A stretch of DNA of 64,000 nucleotides. It comes from Biscogniauxia marginata. Its lineage: Eukaryota; Ascomycota; Sordariomycetes; Xylariales; Xylariaceae. A program made the position numbers and the translations under genes. Within the stretch, counting starts at the first letter, position 1, and the number at the start of each line of letters is the position of its first letter. Shown here piece by piece: positions 47,459 to 60,071 of this stretch. Where the stretch lies: assembly GCA_022695795.1 (NCBI GenBank), contig MU404104.1:186001-250000 (forward strand), in the 5' to 3' direction. The notes beneath the pieces are model-generated. The model was given only the letters and a program-made list of their open reading frames with translations. It was not told the DNA's origin and did not search any database.

Positions 47459-48523
47459 TCATGGAAATACTATAACTGCTCTCCCTGTTAAAGTCCCCGC
47501 TCTCAGCTCATCATATGCCTTCTGCACTTGATCAAAAGAGGACCTCTGCACATCCACTCTCACCTTGCCCTGCTTCACCAAACTGCACACTTCCCTGAGA
47601 TCCTGCCGCGTGCTCCCCAGGCTCATAGCGAACTCACAGCCCGTGCTAATCAAGCCCCAATCGACCTCGAGGGTACCACCATGCATGCCCACAAGCACAA
47701 TGCGGCCTTGCGGTCGAGAGATCTCGGCCGCGGGCTTGAGCGTAGATGCGCTCCCAACGAAGTCGTTTATAACGTCGGCTCCACGGCCGCCACTCAGTGA
47801 CATGACTTGATCCATAGCTAGCCTTAAATCATCCCCGAAAAGCACAACGTGATCTGCCCTGACCTCTTTTGCGACCCTCAGGCGCTCTCCAGCAGTGTCC
47901 ACGGCGATGATATGCGCCGAAGACAGCATCTTGACAAATTGCACGCCATAAGTACCTATGCCGCTGATACTAATAAGTGCGACGCTCGTGCCAGGCTTGA
48001 GCCGTTGGATTGTGGTTTGGATAGCATGGTAAGCCGTCACCGCGGCGTCTGTGAGAGGCACGTATATGGCAGGGTCCTCCGAGCCAATGGAGATGACCTC
48101 CGCTCGTGGCGCTAGCAGGTACTCGGCCAGGCCGCCGTCCGAGCCGATGCCGCGACTCATGCTAACAGCATTGTGCCTGAACGTCTCGCAATGATGTTCA
48201 GAACCATTTATGCAGTACTCGCAGTTGCCGTAGTGGCGCATGTGATGAACAACAACGGCCTCGCCCACTTGCAGGTCTACGACCGCGCTGCCAACCTCGG
48301 CGATGTAGCCGGCATTCTCGTGACCTAGTATATATCCCTCATTCAGGGAGTTGGCATATGGTGCAGACCCGGGCTGGCTATCTATCAAGTCCAAGTCAGA
48401 ACGACAGAGCCCAGCAGCCTTCATCCGAATAAGGACACCTCCAGGGCCGGGCGAAGGTTTAGGCACGTTGACGTATTGACACGGTTGACCCCATTGGACA
48501 AGTTTAAAAGCTCTCATTGACAT
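47459..48523 (-). CDS. Medium-chain Zn-dependent alcohol dehydrogenase-like oxidoreductase
   Basis: Single exon, 354 aa. The GroES-like domain carries the catalytic zinc ligands Cys in GLCRSD and His-Glu in LGHENAG. The structural-zinc lobe reads HYGNCEYCINGSEHHC: three of the usual four cysteines remain and the first is Tyr. The Rossmann domain has SGIGTYGVQFVKML and the acidic residue of the cofactor pocket in IIAVDTAGERL, which favours NAD(H). The C-terminal helices end at GRAVIVFP. It should oxidise an alcohol or reduce an aldehyde or ketone in the cytosol; the substrate is unknown. The loss of one structural Cys may weaken that site or be compensated by nearby His residues (HHMRHY). Otherwise complete. 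Confidence 0.9.
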   Translation of the reverse strand: MSMRAFKLVQWGQPCQYVNVPKPSPGPGGVLIRMKAAGLCRSDLDLIDSQPGSAPYANSLNEGYILGHENAGYIAEVGSAVVDLQVGEAVVVHHMRHYGNCEYCINGSEHHCETFRHNAVSMSRGIGSDGGLAEYLLAPRAEVISIGSEDPAIYVPLTDAAVTAYHAIQTTIQRLKPGTSVALISISGIGTYGVQFVKMLSSAHIIAVDTAGERLRVAKEVRADHVVLFGDDLRLAMDQVMSLSGGRGADVINDFVGSASTLKPAAEISRPQGRIVLVGMHGGTLEVDWGLISTGCEFAMSLGSTRQDLREVCSLVKQGKVRVDVQRSSFDQVQKAYDELRAGTLTGRAVIVFP

Positions 48524-48959
48524 GGTACAACAATCTAGGATCGTTAGGGATAGTTCTCGTGTTTGAGGGCATCTACCTCCCTTAGGCTCTCGGAGTAGTT
48601 TACTGCCCTATATATATTAGATGAGTAGTTGATCTCTATGTAAATAACGACCTAGAGACGAAAAGGAATGCTATTTCGTGTTATGGTGATATACGCCTAA
48701 ACTTCTACCTCACTCATACTGTCCTCGAGTACGGTTTATTCTCGCTCTTGTAAAAAGGAGGCTGGCCGGCCACGAAAGCTCATTGCGATAAATATGAACA
48801 CATCTCTAAACGAAATTAAATTAATCGAATCACAACTCCTGTTTGATGGGATGAATCCTTTTCAGACGAAGGACGATTTAAATGCGTGTTGTGGAACCCT
48901 AGTTCCTTAAGCAGTCACTTCTACCAGTCACCTATGTGGCAACCTGCTACTCTGCATCT
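48524..48959. other. Intergenic region
   Basis: Lies between the 5' end of the dehydrogenase and the 3' end of the DUF7708-like gene, both on the minus strand. No feature recognised. Confidence 0.5.
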
Positions 48960-50982
48960 CTACCCCTTTCTCGCGTCCGAGACTCGTTTCTTTACCCCTA
49001 TCCACCTAGTATTCTCGGACCTTGGTCGTATAGCCAGATGCCTCAAGCGAGGCGGGGGCGGCGCAGACCACTGCACCTTGGCCACACTGCCGAGAGGACT
49101 TTTCGCCGCCTCAGCGGCCATGGTGTCGCAACTGCTCATTACGAGCAGTCTAGTATCGCACTCTGTCGTTCGGCAACTTTCGATAATCCGGTTAAAGAAA
49201 GCTAGCCATTCTCCTGCAGCTTCAGCTCCCATGCTAGAACGGGACTGTAGGCCGTTACACTCGATGAAGAAAAACCAGCGGGGGGAGCGCCTAACAATTA
49301 GGCTGAGGATCTCAAGCCACTCAGCCTCGGTATGGGAGTTCTGGAACTTATCCAGGTCTAAGGTGTCGGAATCCATAGTAGGTTCATTGCTGGTGCTAGT
49401 ACCGATACCATTGCTATTGCCAAGTCTCATCAACTGGAAGATCAGGCTCCGCAAGATGTCTACGCCACTGGAGGGCTCCTCCTTCTGCGCCGCCTGTAGA
49501 TACCAGCAGACATTAGAAGATACACTGGACTGTAGCACATCGATCAGCTCGGTTGCTAATTCTCTAGCTTGGGCTTGTGCCCGTGGGCCAATATGCATGA
49601 CCAGAAGGGGCGGGCTTTCGGGCAGCACCCAGTCGTCTAAACGGCGAATAAGTTCGGCTTTACCGCGAGCCTGTCCCCCAATCTTGCCAGCTCGTCTAGA
49701 AAATGAATGTTGCTTCCGCAGAGCGTCCTCTGGTAACGTCTTTGGTGCTAGACTCTTAATCACCTCCTCATACTGGATGATCCGAGTCCTATCTCGCACA
49801 ACTGCCTGGACGTCTGTGACCTTGTATTTGATCTCTTGTGTGTCGACGTGAACTTTTCCCAATGCCGTATTACTACCTACGATCGCACTGTTAGTCGTGA
49901 TTTATTTAGCATTCAAGATATAAATGAAAATAGCATGTCCTTACTCTCTAGTTTCTGGATTGTCACGAGAGAGTTGGACTGCACCTCGACGATGTTTTGG
50001 CTGATGATATCCAATTTCTGGGTATGCACGCGATCCCACTCATCAAGTTTCTTCTCAATTCGGGTTAGTCGTCGCCCATGGTTCAGGGATTCGACATGGA
50101 GGCCACGTATCTCAACCTGCGATGCCACCGACGCTTCCTCGCCGACAGACTTGACACAGGCACGGATTTGTTCGATAAATCTTTCGCACTTCAGTGGAAA
50201 CGGCTTGAATATGGAGCATATAGCGCGGCCGGCGGAGCTGTGAGCATACCACTTCACTGCCTGTCGTAGAAATAGGAGTACGTGTGCGTACACCCTTGAT
50301 AGGGTCGCCTTGACTCGGTCGGTACGAAAAAGCTCGGCGATGACCTCAGCCCGAGGTAGTACATCTGCGATCTCGGCTAGGGCGGTGGAAAACTGGTTGA
50401 CGAGCTCCTCGTGGTTCAAGATTCCCTAGCTATGAGTCAACATCATTGTTTAGTTAGTCCTATGTAATGAGTGAGGAGACAGACCATCAGGATGAACTTA
50501 AGAGCACCCCAAGCCAGAGACACATATTCGGAATGATGTTGTGCTAGTACATCAAACACCTGACTATATAGCATGATCGATGATGATAACCGCCTGAGGC
50601 ACGGTATGACTACTTGCCCGTCTCGACGGGTTCGATACATGCGCTCGGCCGTCTCGACCTCGACGAGAACCTCCGTAAGCGAGATCTGCGCGTTGATCCA
50701 GACAAGGGTTTTGGGGTTGCCCGTGAACTCTCGCTTCAGGTATTGGACGGCATCTTCGTATGCTTCCTTGGCTATGTCGGCCCTAACAACTAGTCAACTA
50801 TACACCACTAAAATGTCTCTAACCAGCACCCCTTCTCCTTTTCCTGCCTCCGCTGGAGGCTCGGCGATGGTGACTTACTGTGTCGTACCCGGGCGGAGAT
50901 ACCAGGAACTGATGGCGTCGTGATCATCTTCAAGAAATTTCTCCCGTGCGTTAGCCATCGCGAATCTTGGCCATCCAGACAT
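48960..50982 (-). CDS. DUF7708-like helical protein (STAND-type N-terminus)
   Basis: Exons on the minus strand are 50982-50879, 50782-50485, 50425-49945 and 49876-48960, giving 599 aa with the Met at 50982; in-frame ATGs at 51084 and 50958 are alternatives. Introns are 96, 59 and 68 nt. Residues about 40-200 match the pattern of the fungal DUF7708 domain (FDVLAQHHSEYVSLAWGALK, LVNQFSTALAEIADVLPRAE, YAHVLLFLRQAVKWY), which in many fungi precedes a NACHT or NB-ARC module. A coiled-coil section follows (RRLTRIEKKLDEWDRVHTQK). The C-terminal half has WFFFIECNGLQ and TRLLVMSSCD segments that recall the beta-strands of a P-loop NTPase, but no Walker A motif is visible. It may be a degenerate STAND protein or a stand-alone adaptor. 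The role in signalling or cell death is inferred from family context. Confidence 0.72.
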
Positions 50983-51341
50983 TAGAAGAGTTGCCAAAGT
51001 CGTGGTCCTACAGTTCGGTTCTCTACTTAGCAGCAGGTAAGGCTGAGCCTGCAATGGTGCCTGAGGACATTGCAGCCTTTCCATAGTATCTAATCACTCA
51101 TTGGCAGTGCTTATCGGAAGATTCTTACTGGGCTTTCCTGATTCTTTTCTCCTCATCGCTGTCAAGGTCCTAGCCTGACCACACTTGGCCTGGTCGCGAC
51201 TGTTGAAGGAACCTGGACGACATAGCAACTGGCCCTGACTACATTGTTATTCCCATCTCCTCAGTCTTACGTCTATAATAACGCCCACTCTCCGATATTA
51301 AATGTGCTATTATTACGGTCAATTAATAGATTGCAGTCGCT

Positions 51342-52629
51342 ATGAACCGCCGCTGGCTCAATCGAGCCCTGGGAGGCTCCAGCCATTCCTCACAATCCCC
51401 CGAATCGGCTTTGAACCACTCAACCTCAGATATTAAACGAGATTCACATCCATTAACGGGCCTGTGTCTCGTTGGAATAGAGCCAAATGCGCCATCTCCG
51501 TCACATTGGGCAAGGCACGCGCCCAAAACGCCTGCGCTCGTGCTAAGAGAGCCGAAAGGTGGCGGCTCACTATCAAAGTGGCCACTGGCACAGCTTGACG
51601 ATGACTCAGATACGTACACAGAGCCAAGGAATAATTATCAAAGTCCTCAATCGGACGAATTCGGAGTCTACATCGAAGGGGGGGCAACCCCAAACACTCG
51701 ACAACTCAAAGACACAGTGGGCAAGCCCCCCGATCGCACCGGTGCCGAGAATGAGCGTGCGCAAAAGCCTACTGGTGTTGGAGCCGCTGACTTCGAGAAA
51801 AACGGGCAAGCTTTCACTACGGGTACATGGGAACACAATTCCTTCCGCTCCCATGAGTCTCATTCGGTTAAAAAAGTTCCTGTGGACTCTCTACCCCCAT
51901 GGATTCCTGTCCCGGAAACGAATCAAGATTCCGGTGGGGGCTCGTCTAGAAGAATAGCATCGCCACTAGGGTCACGCGGGATATCCTTTAAATATGACCC
52001 GGAGACCAACTCCAAATATCCTACTATGGACTTAAAGCTACCTGTAGTTCGGGGTGAATATGTTGAGGTGTTAGATCATGGCCGGGACGTGGCGGCCGGG
52101 TTCACTATTCCTGACAGAATCGCAACTCGTTTAAATGCCCTAGTGTTTAAAGTACACAAACAAAAGCAACACCAACGATCCTATCATCTAGTGCACACGA
52201 TAGCAGAGGATATTAGTGACGAGAAGAAGCTTGGTAGGCGACGTTTAAATGCCCTAGTGTTTAAAGTACACAAACAAAAGCAACACCAACGATCCTATCA
52301 TCTAGTGCACACGATAGCAGAGGATATTAGTGACGANNNNNNNNNNNNNNNNNNNNNNNNNNNNNNNNNNNNNNNNNNNNNNNNNNNNNNNNNNNNNNNN
52401 NNNNNNNNNNNNNNNNNNNNNNNNNNNNNNNNNNNNGAAGAAGCTTGGTAGGCGACGCCTCTGCGCGCTAGTGAACAACCACCCAGGACCTAGCAACACG
52501 GCTGCGGAACCAGAAATGTCAGACAATGATCTGCACTGCCCCTTCACGCCCGGTGGCAAAAGAGAGAACCAAAGATCATACCTGCGGAAACACCTCAGGA
52601 CTCATAAAACTCTTCCTTTATACAAATGA
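51342..52629 (+). CDS. C2H2 zinc-finger protein with tandem repeat, interrupted by gap and stop
   Basis: Open frame from the ATG at 51342. The first 260 residues are Ser/Pro/Asn-rich and disordered. From 52129 a 114-bp repeat (38 residues, including ALVFKVHKQKQHQRSYHLVH) occurs at least twice and runs into 100 N's. After the gap the frame continues with one C2H2-like finger (LHCPFTPGGKREN...SYLRKHLRTHKTL) and a TGA at 52627-52629. The same frame beyond the TGA holds a second finger (PYCSVCFRRNDSL...SHMHHYH) up to 52708, so the stop falls inside the zinc-finger region. The repeat copy number, and so protein length and frame across the gap, is unknown. Such proteins usually bind DNA in the nucleus. 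The stop may be a real truncation, a sequencing error or an allele. Confidence 0.6.
52129..52336 (+). repeat. 114-bp coding tandem repeat
   Basis: Unit begins GTTTAAATGCCCTAGTGTTT at 52129 and again at 52243, a period of 114 bases, so it preserves the reading frame at 38 residues per unit. The two copies are identical over the part visible before the N run. The sequence just after the gap (GAAGAAGCTTGGTAGGCGAC) is the end of another unit, so at least one more copy or part-copy is hidden. Confidence 0.9.
52337..52436. other. Assembly gap, 100 N
   Basis: Exactly 100 N's, the conventional length for a gap of unknown size. It lies inside the tandem repeat, which is the likely cause. Confidence 0.98.
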
Positions 52630-52719
52630 CCATACTGCAGCGTATGTTTTAGACGGAATGACAGCCTTACCAGCCACATGCACCATTACCACCCCGAAAA
52701 AAGAGTGACCTGGTAGGTC

Positions 52720-53478
52720 CAAACGCCTAATATGGCAAAGCTATATAAATACCTTTCGTTAGCCCTATCTCTATATATACTTAAAATACCTTTATAACAT
52801 CTAAATAAAATATTTTCACTTTCGTTTTATACTTTATTTACGCGTTATTAAAGTTATTATAATAATTAAAGTTAATAATTTCGCTTTAACGTGTTTTATA
52901 AGCGAGTAAGCTAGTTTTTATAACTTTTATAGTTTTAACTATTAAAAAATATTTACGCGGCATTAAAATTAATTAATAATTATTATTATTTAAATTATTT
53001 TTTTTTTAGTTTTACGCTTTAAAAATTAAATACTTTTTTTATATTAAGTATTTAATTTTTTTAACGTGTAATTTAAGTTAATTAATTTATAAATAATATA
53101 TTTATTATTATTATTAAAACGCGTAAAATTATATTTATATATTTTTTAAAAATAAAAAAAATTAAAAAATTTTATTTTATTTATTTTAAAACTTAATAAT
53201 ATTAATAAAAGCTCGAATAATTTATATGGTTAAATATAAATAATATTATTTAATAATAAGTTATTATAAATTAATAACATTTTATAATATTTCTTATATA
53301 ATATTATAAAAGTAAAATAACGATATATTTATATAATTAATTATAAAATTAAATACTCGAAAACTTACGTCTTATAAAAAGATAATAATCGTTTAATATA
53401 TTATTAATTTAAATAATTAATTATTTCTTTTTTATTTAAGTTATATTATCACAATAATAAACCTTTTATTATGTGAAC
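52720..53478. other. AT-rich DNA with decayed TIR terminus
   Basis: Extremely AT-rich, no open frame. At about 52960-53040 it contains a copy of the terminal repeat of the 38850-40622 element (ATTAATTAATAATTATTATT and TTTAGTTTTACGCTTTAAAA). Only one arm was found. A short GCGAGTAAGCTAG stretch near 52903 resembles the ends of the 2664-3073 element. Confidence 0.55.
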
Positions 53479-53891
53479 TATTACGAACCTCCTTATCTTT
53501 CTTCTTTTTCCTTTTATCACGTGTGGGTTATATAACTAGAAAAGCGGCGTTAAGCGCTTAATTAAGAAAGAACGCTAATAAATCAATAAATCATGGATAA
53601 GAGATTAATGATTTAATGATTTACTTAATAATAAGAAGAAAAGAACAGGTATAAGTAAATTAAGGTTTTTTATATATTTAGTTATTTATTCTAGTTCTTT
53701 AGTTATTAATTTAAGATTATAATTACTTTTTAATATTATAATAAAAATACCTTAAAATCTCTTTAACGAATAAAGCATTATAAATCTCTTAAATTAACCT
53801 TGATTTACTATTACTTTTAAATTAAGAAAACTTAATATATACTTACTTATTAAGTTAATTAACTAAGAACACATAAGGAGATTCGTTACAT
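53479..53891 (+). repeat. 5' LTR of plus-strand Gypsy element
   Basis: 413-bp RIP-mutated copy, TATTACGAA at the left and TTCGTTACA at the right, in plus sense. It is followed directly by the leader and gag of the element at 53892. The 5-bp flanks (TGAAC, TTTTA) do not match, as expected for an LTR with internal DNA attached; a matching TGAAC would mark the lost or displaced 3' end. Confidence 0.8.
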
Positions 53892-56800
53892 TTTAATAAA
53901 TCTTTAATTAGTGCTTAATATTAATTTAAAAGAAAGGACTTTTAATTAAACCGTCCTAAGATAAACATACCCCTTAAAACTAAAAAATAACAAAAAAAGA
54001 AACAATTAAAAAAATAACAATTAATAAGCTTTTAAACGAAAACTTTAAATTTTTTTATGTTATAATAAAAAGGTTTAAAAAAACCAACACAAGAATTAAT
54101 TATAGTTATAGTTAAAAAAGAGCCCTAAAAAGACACCTTTAAAGCTTAGCAAGAAAAATCATTTAAAGAAAAAAAAAAGGAAAAAACACTTAAAAAAAAA
54201 CAAATAAGCAAAATAACCCTTATCTCTTAAAGACAAATAACCGAAACCACCTTTAAATAATAATAACCCTAATAACTTAAACAATAAAAATAATATAATA
54301 ACTCTCGATATAAAAGATTTTAAATTAATTACATTTAGCAAATATAATAAATTAAGTGATTTAAAAAGATTTTTAATTTAAACCGGAACTTATTTACGGT
54401 TTTATTACGGAATAATTACTATTAAAAAATAAAAGGTTTTCATAGTATTCTAGCTCCTCGTTAAAACTACCTTAACCTGGTTTTAACTAGTATTAAAAAA
54501 TCATTTAAAAAATAAACTAAACGCTTAAAGAGATATAAAAAAAGTTTTTAAGGATTATAAAAAGTTTAAAAAACAACTTAAGTTTATATTTAATAACTTA
54601 ATCCTTAAGTAATAAGCTAAAACTTAACTTTATAAATTACGACAAAATAAAAAGGCTTTAAACTACGTTATTAAATTTAAGAAACTTGTAAGTTAGTTAT
54701 AACTACTTATTAAGAGTTTATATTACTTATTTTATTAAAAACTAAAAAACCATATAAAAAATAAGTTATATAAAACAAATTTATATAAAAAAAGAACTTA
54801 AGAAAGTTTAATAACTACGTTATAATAACAATTATTATTAATAATAAAAACTTTAAATAATACTTTAAAAAAACAATATAACGAAAGAATAGCAAGTAAC
54901 AAAAAAGAGGAAATTATAAAAGTGGTACCGGAATAAGGAAAAGCACTAGAATTAAGTTAAACCTCATTAAAATCAACGCTACTCAAAAAAAGCAAAAAAA
55001 AAAAACAAAATAAATTAACCATTAAATGTTTTAATTATAAAAAAAAAACATTACAAAAACGAGTACCGAAATCTTAAAAAATAAAAACCAAAAATAAAAG
55101 GAATTTTTTAACCCGAGAAAAAAATCTTCAAAGTAAAAATTCATTTTAAAAATAATAAAGAGGTAAACCAAGTATTTATTATTATTATTATTAAAGTAAA
55201 GAAAAACGAGGAAGTCTTTATAAAAAAAAGTTATAAATATCATTAAATCGATTATAAAAACTATTTAAAGCGCGACTACTTATATTTAAGGTACTTTACA
55301 TTAAAACAAGTTAAATAAGGATATAATAAAAACAAATTACCATATAAATATGATATTTATAAACTAGGATATAACTTAAAAATTAAGTTAAACCATAATA
55401 AATTACATTAAAGCCATTATAACGATGATAAATACGAAACCTACTAAAGAAAAAGCCAATATAATAACTTAAATTAAAGGTTTTATATAAATAATAATTA
55501 TAATGTTTATTAAAACTTAAATAATGCTAATTAGCTTAATAAGTTATTAAGTAAAAAACCTAAAATAAAGCTAAAAATAAAAAAATAACCAAAAAAGGAA
55601 TATATATCGTTACATTAAAGCTTTTATATTAACGACGCTTATTAAGTATATAGAAGTTCTAAAGATAAAACCGGTTATTATTCTTAAAAACTAGAAAATA
55701 ATAACACGGAAAAAAATAAGTATATTTATAATAACGTCTCATAATAGCCACATTATTTTAAAACATATTATCTTTATTTAAGCTCCGAAAAAAGCCGCGA
55801 AATAATTATTAAGGGTTATATATATTATATTTTAATATTATGCGATATACACGATTTACTTAGAGCGGGTTTCGAAAAAGACAAAATCGAAAAAGAATTA
55901 TAAGAATTATAAAAAGAATTATATTTTTTATAATAACTTAAAAAACGAGCTAAGTATAATATTAATTTATTTAGCTTCGTAAAAAAGCACTTAATAAAAT
56001 AATAAATAAAAATATATATAACTAAATTAAGTTATAAACGAATTATTAAAACATACTTTAAAAAAAAGGAAGAATTTTTAGAAATTTATATAAACTGATA
56101 AAGAGATATTAAGTTACTTTTAACAAGTAAATTCGAAGATTATACCCTTTATTTGAAGATAATTTAAAACTTTAAAAGATTTTAAGTTAATAAAAAAACA
56201 AACTTAGGCTATAAAAAGGCCCTTAAAAAAGAATTAAAGTTTTAATATATAAAATTTTATATAAAAAATAAACTTTTTACCTCTTATTACGTAAAAAGTA
56301 ATTAAAAAGATTATTTAAATAACGATTACTAAAAACACGCTCTTATAAAAGCCTAAGAATAAAAAGACATTTAAGCCGTAATAATTTAAAAAAACCTAAA
56401 AAAAAAACGTGGAAAACCAAAAAACGATAAAGGTTCTCGCAAGTAAAGCAGCGAAAAGCCATAAATAATAAATCTTTATATAAAGTCTAATTAAGGTTAA
56501 GTATAATAAAAAAGAATATAAAGCCTTTATAAACTTAAAAACAAATAAAAACTATATTTTAACCGAGATAACTTAAAAGAATAAAATATTATAAATATAT
56601 AAATAAAGTTTATATTAATTATAGAACTTCGAAAGATATATATTTAATTACGAAAATGGTAAAGTGTTAAAAAAGATAATTCTTTTCTCGGTAACTATTT
56701 AAAAACATTTTAAGTAAGTCATTTTTAATATTATATATATATTAAGTCATGACATAATACTAAAAATAAATTGGTTTAAAAGAAGTAATTTACGAATAAA

Positions 56801-59800
56801 TTTCGAGATAAATACGCTTTATTAAGATTAAAAATAAAAGGAGTTAATTATTATAAGTTATAAAATAAGTATCGTAAATAACTCTAAAAAAACGGATATA
56901 AAAACGAAATATATTACTTATATAATTTAAGTAACTAAGCTTAAAGATTTAACGAAAAAATTATCACGTAAATACCTTCGTTTCTATAAATTATTTAAAA
57001 ACAAAATAAAAGAAGAATTACTAAAACATAACTAGTAAAATCACTAGATTTACTTTAAAAAAAGAAAATAGCTAAAACTATTTTTAGTATATTTTATAAA
57101 TTAAGAAAAATAAAAAGCATTATAAAAAGAAATTTAAAAGGATTTTAATAAAGGATATATTCGAGAATTAAAGTCCTCGTTAAGATACTTAGTAATCATA
57201 GTATTAAAGGTTAATAAAAACGAAAAACAACATATTAATAAAAAAGGAAATTTAATATAATAATAATTAATTAACTATCGACATTTTAATAAAATAAAAT
57301 AAAAAACGAATACTTATTACCACTAATAAAACTTATAAAAAGATAAATTAATAAGGCTTAAATCTTTATAGTATTAAACTTTTATAATAATTATTATATA
57401 ATTAAAATAACTAAAAGACACGAATAATACATCGCTTTTCAAATGATATATAAACATTATAAGTATAAGGTTATATTATTTAGACTTATTAACATACTTA
57501 TTACATTTTAATATATAATTATAATGGTTCTTCGCAAATTTCTAGATAAATTTATATTTGTTTATTTAAACGATATATTAATTTATTTAAAAAGCGAGAA
57601 GGAATATAAGGAATATATAAAATAAATGTTAAAAGCCTTAAAAAAGGTAAATCTACTTATTTATTTAATTAAAAGTAAATAACATGTCAAAAAACTAAAT
57701 TATTTAAGGTTTATAATAAATCTAGAAGAAATCTATATTTAAAAGGGAAAAATAGTAATAATTAAGGATTAATTAAAACCTAAAAGTGTTATAAACGTAT
57801 GCGTATTTCTTGGTTTTATTAATTACGTTAAATAATTTATTTAAGATTTCGGGCGAATAATTAAATTATTAACGGAATTAATTACCCTAGCGAAAATAAG
57901 AGAAGCTTTCCATTTCACTAAAAAAGCTAAACGGGCTTTTTAGCAACTAAAAGAAGTTATAACTAGTGAGGTTATATATAAACTTCTAAACGAAAATAAA
58001 AAAAAACGATTAAAGATAAACGCTTTAAATTTTACTATTAAAATAGTTTTAAAGTAACTAGAAAATAATGGAAAATGGTACTTAATTGCATACTTATTCA
58101 AGGCACTATATAATGTTAAATTAAATTATTAGATTTATAACAAAGAACTATTAATAATTATTAAAGCATTAAAAGAATAAAAACTATAACTTAATAAAAC
58201 TAAGAAACTTATTAATATTTATTTAAATTATAAGAACTTTATATAATTTATAATAATATAAATATTTAATTAAAGATATAAGCGTTAAATAATTTTCCTA
58301 TTTAAGTTCAATTTTAAAATCTATTATATTAAGAGAAAGGAAAACATTTAAATAAACCTTCTTAACAAAAAAAGAGATTATAAATTAAAAATTAACAAAA
58401 GAGATATTTAAATGTTTAAACAGCAAAATGACAAATCAATTATATTAGCTTATATATAAATTAACATAAAAAACTAGAAATAACGTTTCAAGGAAAATTA
58501 CAATTAAAAAAAATAATTATAATTTTAGTAAGGATTTAATAACAAACTCCTTTTGTATAAAGAAAAGGTTTATATATTAAAACGAGTATAAGATAAATTC
58601 GTTAAAGAATTCTATAAATATTCTTTACACGGTTACTAAGGAATTTTTAAAACGATAAAACGACTTCAAAAAGAATTCGATTTTCTAGAAATACGACAAA
58701 CAATTAAAAGAATTATAAAGAATTATAACGTTTATAATAAGGCTAAAGTATTACGATATAAACCATATAAACTATTATAGTCAACTTAAATACCTAACAA
58801 AACATAATATATAATTACATAAGATTTCGTAATAAAACTTTTTAAGTTAAAAAATCTTATTATAAAAATACCTTATAACAATATATAAGTAATTATTAAT
58901 AAACTTACGAAATATGTTTACTTTTTATTATTTAACGAATTAAGCATAATAAAATAACTAGTTTTTAATTTCTTAAAAGAATATATTAATAAACATAAAT
59001 TACCGAAACGTATTATTTTAAATAAAAACAAGTTATTTACTTTAAAATTTTAAATAAACTTAATAAAACGAATAAAAATTAAACAAAAATTATTTATAAC
59101 GTATTATTCCTAAATAAACAAATAAATAAAAAAACTAAATTAAATAATAAAATAATATTTACGAAGTTATATTAATTAGGAAATAAATAACTAAGTAAAA
59201 CTATTACTAGTAACTTAGATAGTGTATAACACTTTGGTTAATAAGAATATAAAGATATTACCACACGAGGCAATGTATAGGCAGAAAGCGGAAATTCAAA
59301 AACAATCGATTAAACTTATAAAAACACTTAAAATCGAAATAAAAGCCCTGAAAATAAAAGTACTATCTAAAAAAGTCTAGATAATATAACGACGGCTATA
59401 AAAAGAATTACAATTTATTTAAAATAAAATAATAAAATATTATAATAATAAAAATTAAAGGACTAATTCTTAAAAGAAAAAACATAATTTACTTACTTTG
59501 CTAACGATAAAACATAATAACGAAAACGCCTTAAATTAAATTAAAACGACCTAGTAAAAAACTTAAATTTAAAAAATTAAAACTATATAAAATCGAGAAA
59601 GTTATTTTAAATGTTAATTATAAATTAAAACTATTAAAAAAATCTAGAATATATCTAGTTTTTTATATATTATTATTAAAATTAACATTAAAAAACGCCT
59701 CGCTAAAAACCTAAAATGAAATTAAAGAAAAGCCGAATAAATACGAAGTAAAAAGAATTCTAGACTTAAAAAAGATTAATAATTAATTATAGTATTTAAT

Positions 59801-59982
59801 TAAATAAAACAGATATTTACTAAAAGAAAACACTTAAAAACCTTTTAAGTACTTAAAAAACTTAACAATTAAACTTAAGAATTTTTATCGATAAAACCCG
59901 GATCGTCCAGGAGGATTTACAGGTGTAAACCAGGATTTAAAAGGGATAAGTCGAAAAAGGAGAAAGCCGCTGAAATAAGTAC
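53892..59982 (+). mobile_element. Ty3/Gypsy chromovirus internal region, RIP-inactivated
   Basis: About 6.1 kb with a full retrotransposon order recognisable through many stops. Gag runs from about 54430, with a ruined zinc knuckle near 55025-55080. Reverse transcriptase has FVYLNDILIYL near 57560 (family YxDD Asp turned to Asn). RNase H is at about 58015-58200 (YNKELLIIIKALKE). The integrase zinc-binding region is near 58600-58790 (LHGY.GIFKTIKRLQKEFDF) and its core and C-terminus run to about 59680. A chromodomain-like end is at about 59738-59900. Stops are overwhelmingly TAA/TAG. Known: chromodomain Gypsy elements copy through RNA and target chromatin. The last 60 bases (about 59925-59982) are much less AT-rich than the rest. 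No 3' LTR of the correct sense follows; a minus-sense LTR abuts instead. Confidence 0.85.
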
Positions 59983-60071
59983 TGTGACGAACCTCCTTGT
60001 GTATTTCTAGTTAGCTGACTTCACAGGTAAGCACGTACTAGGTTCTCTTGATTTGAAGGTAACAGTGAATC
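59983..60071 (-). repeat. LTR fragment (89 bp) split by insertion
   Basis: Matches the first part of the LTR at 60072 (TGTGACGAACCTCC through GGTAACAGTG) and then breaks off after GAATC, where other copies continue GAAG. The next base begins a complete LTR. This is what an insertion into a pre-existing LTR looks like. Confidence 0.8.

Noticed and set aside
52302..52629. Frames running through the N gap on both strands
   Set aside because: Translations across N's are meaningless; only the plus frame that matches the coding repeat and finger was kept.
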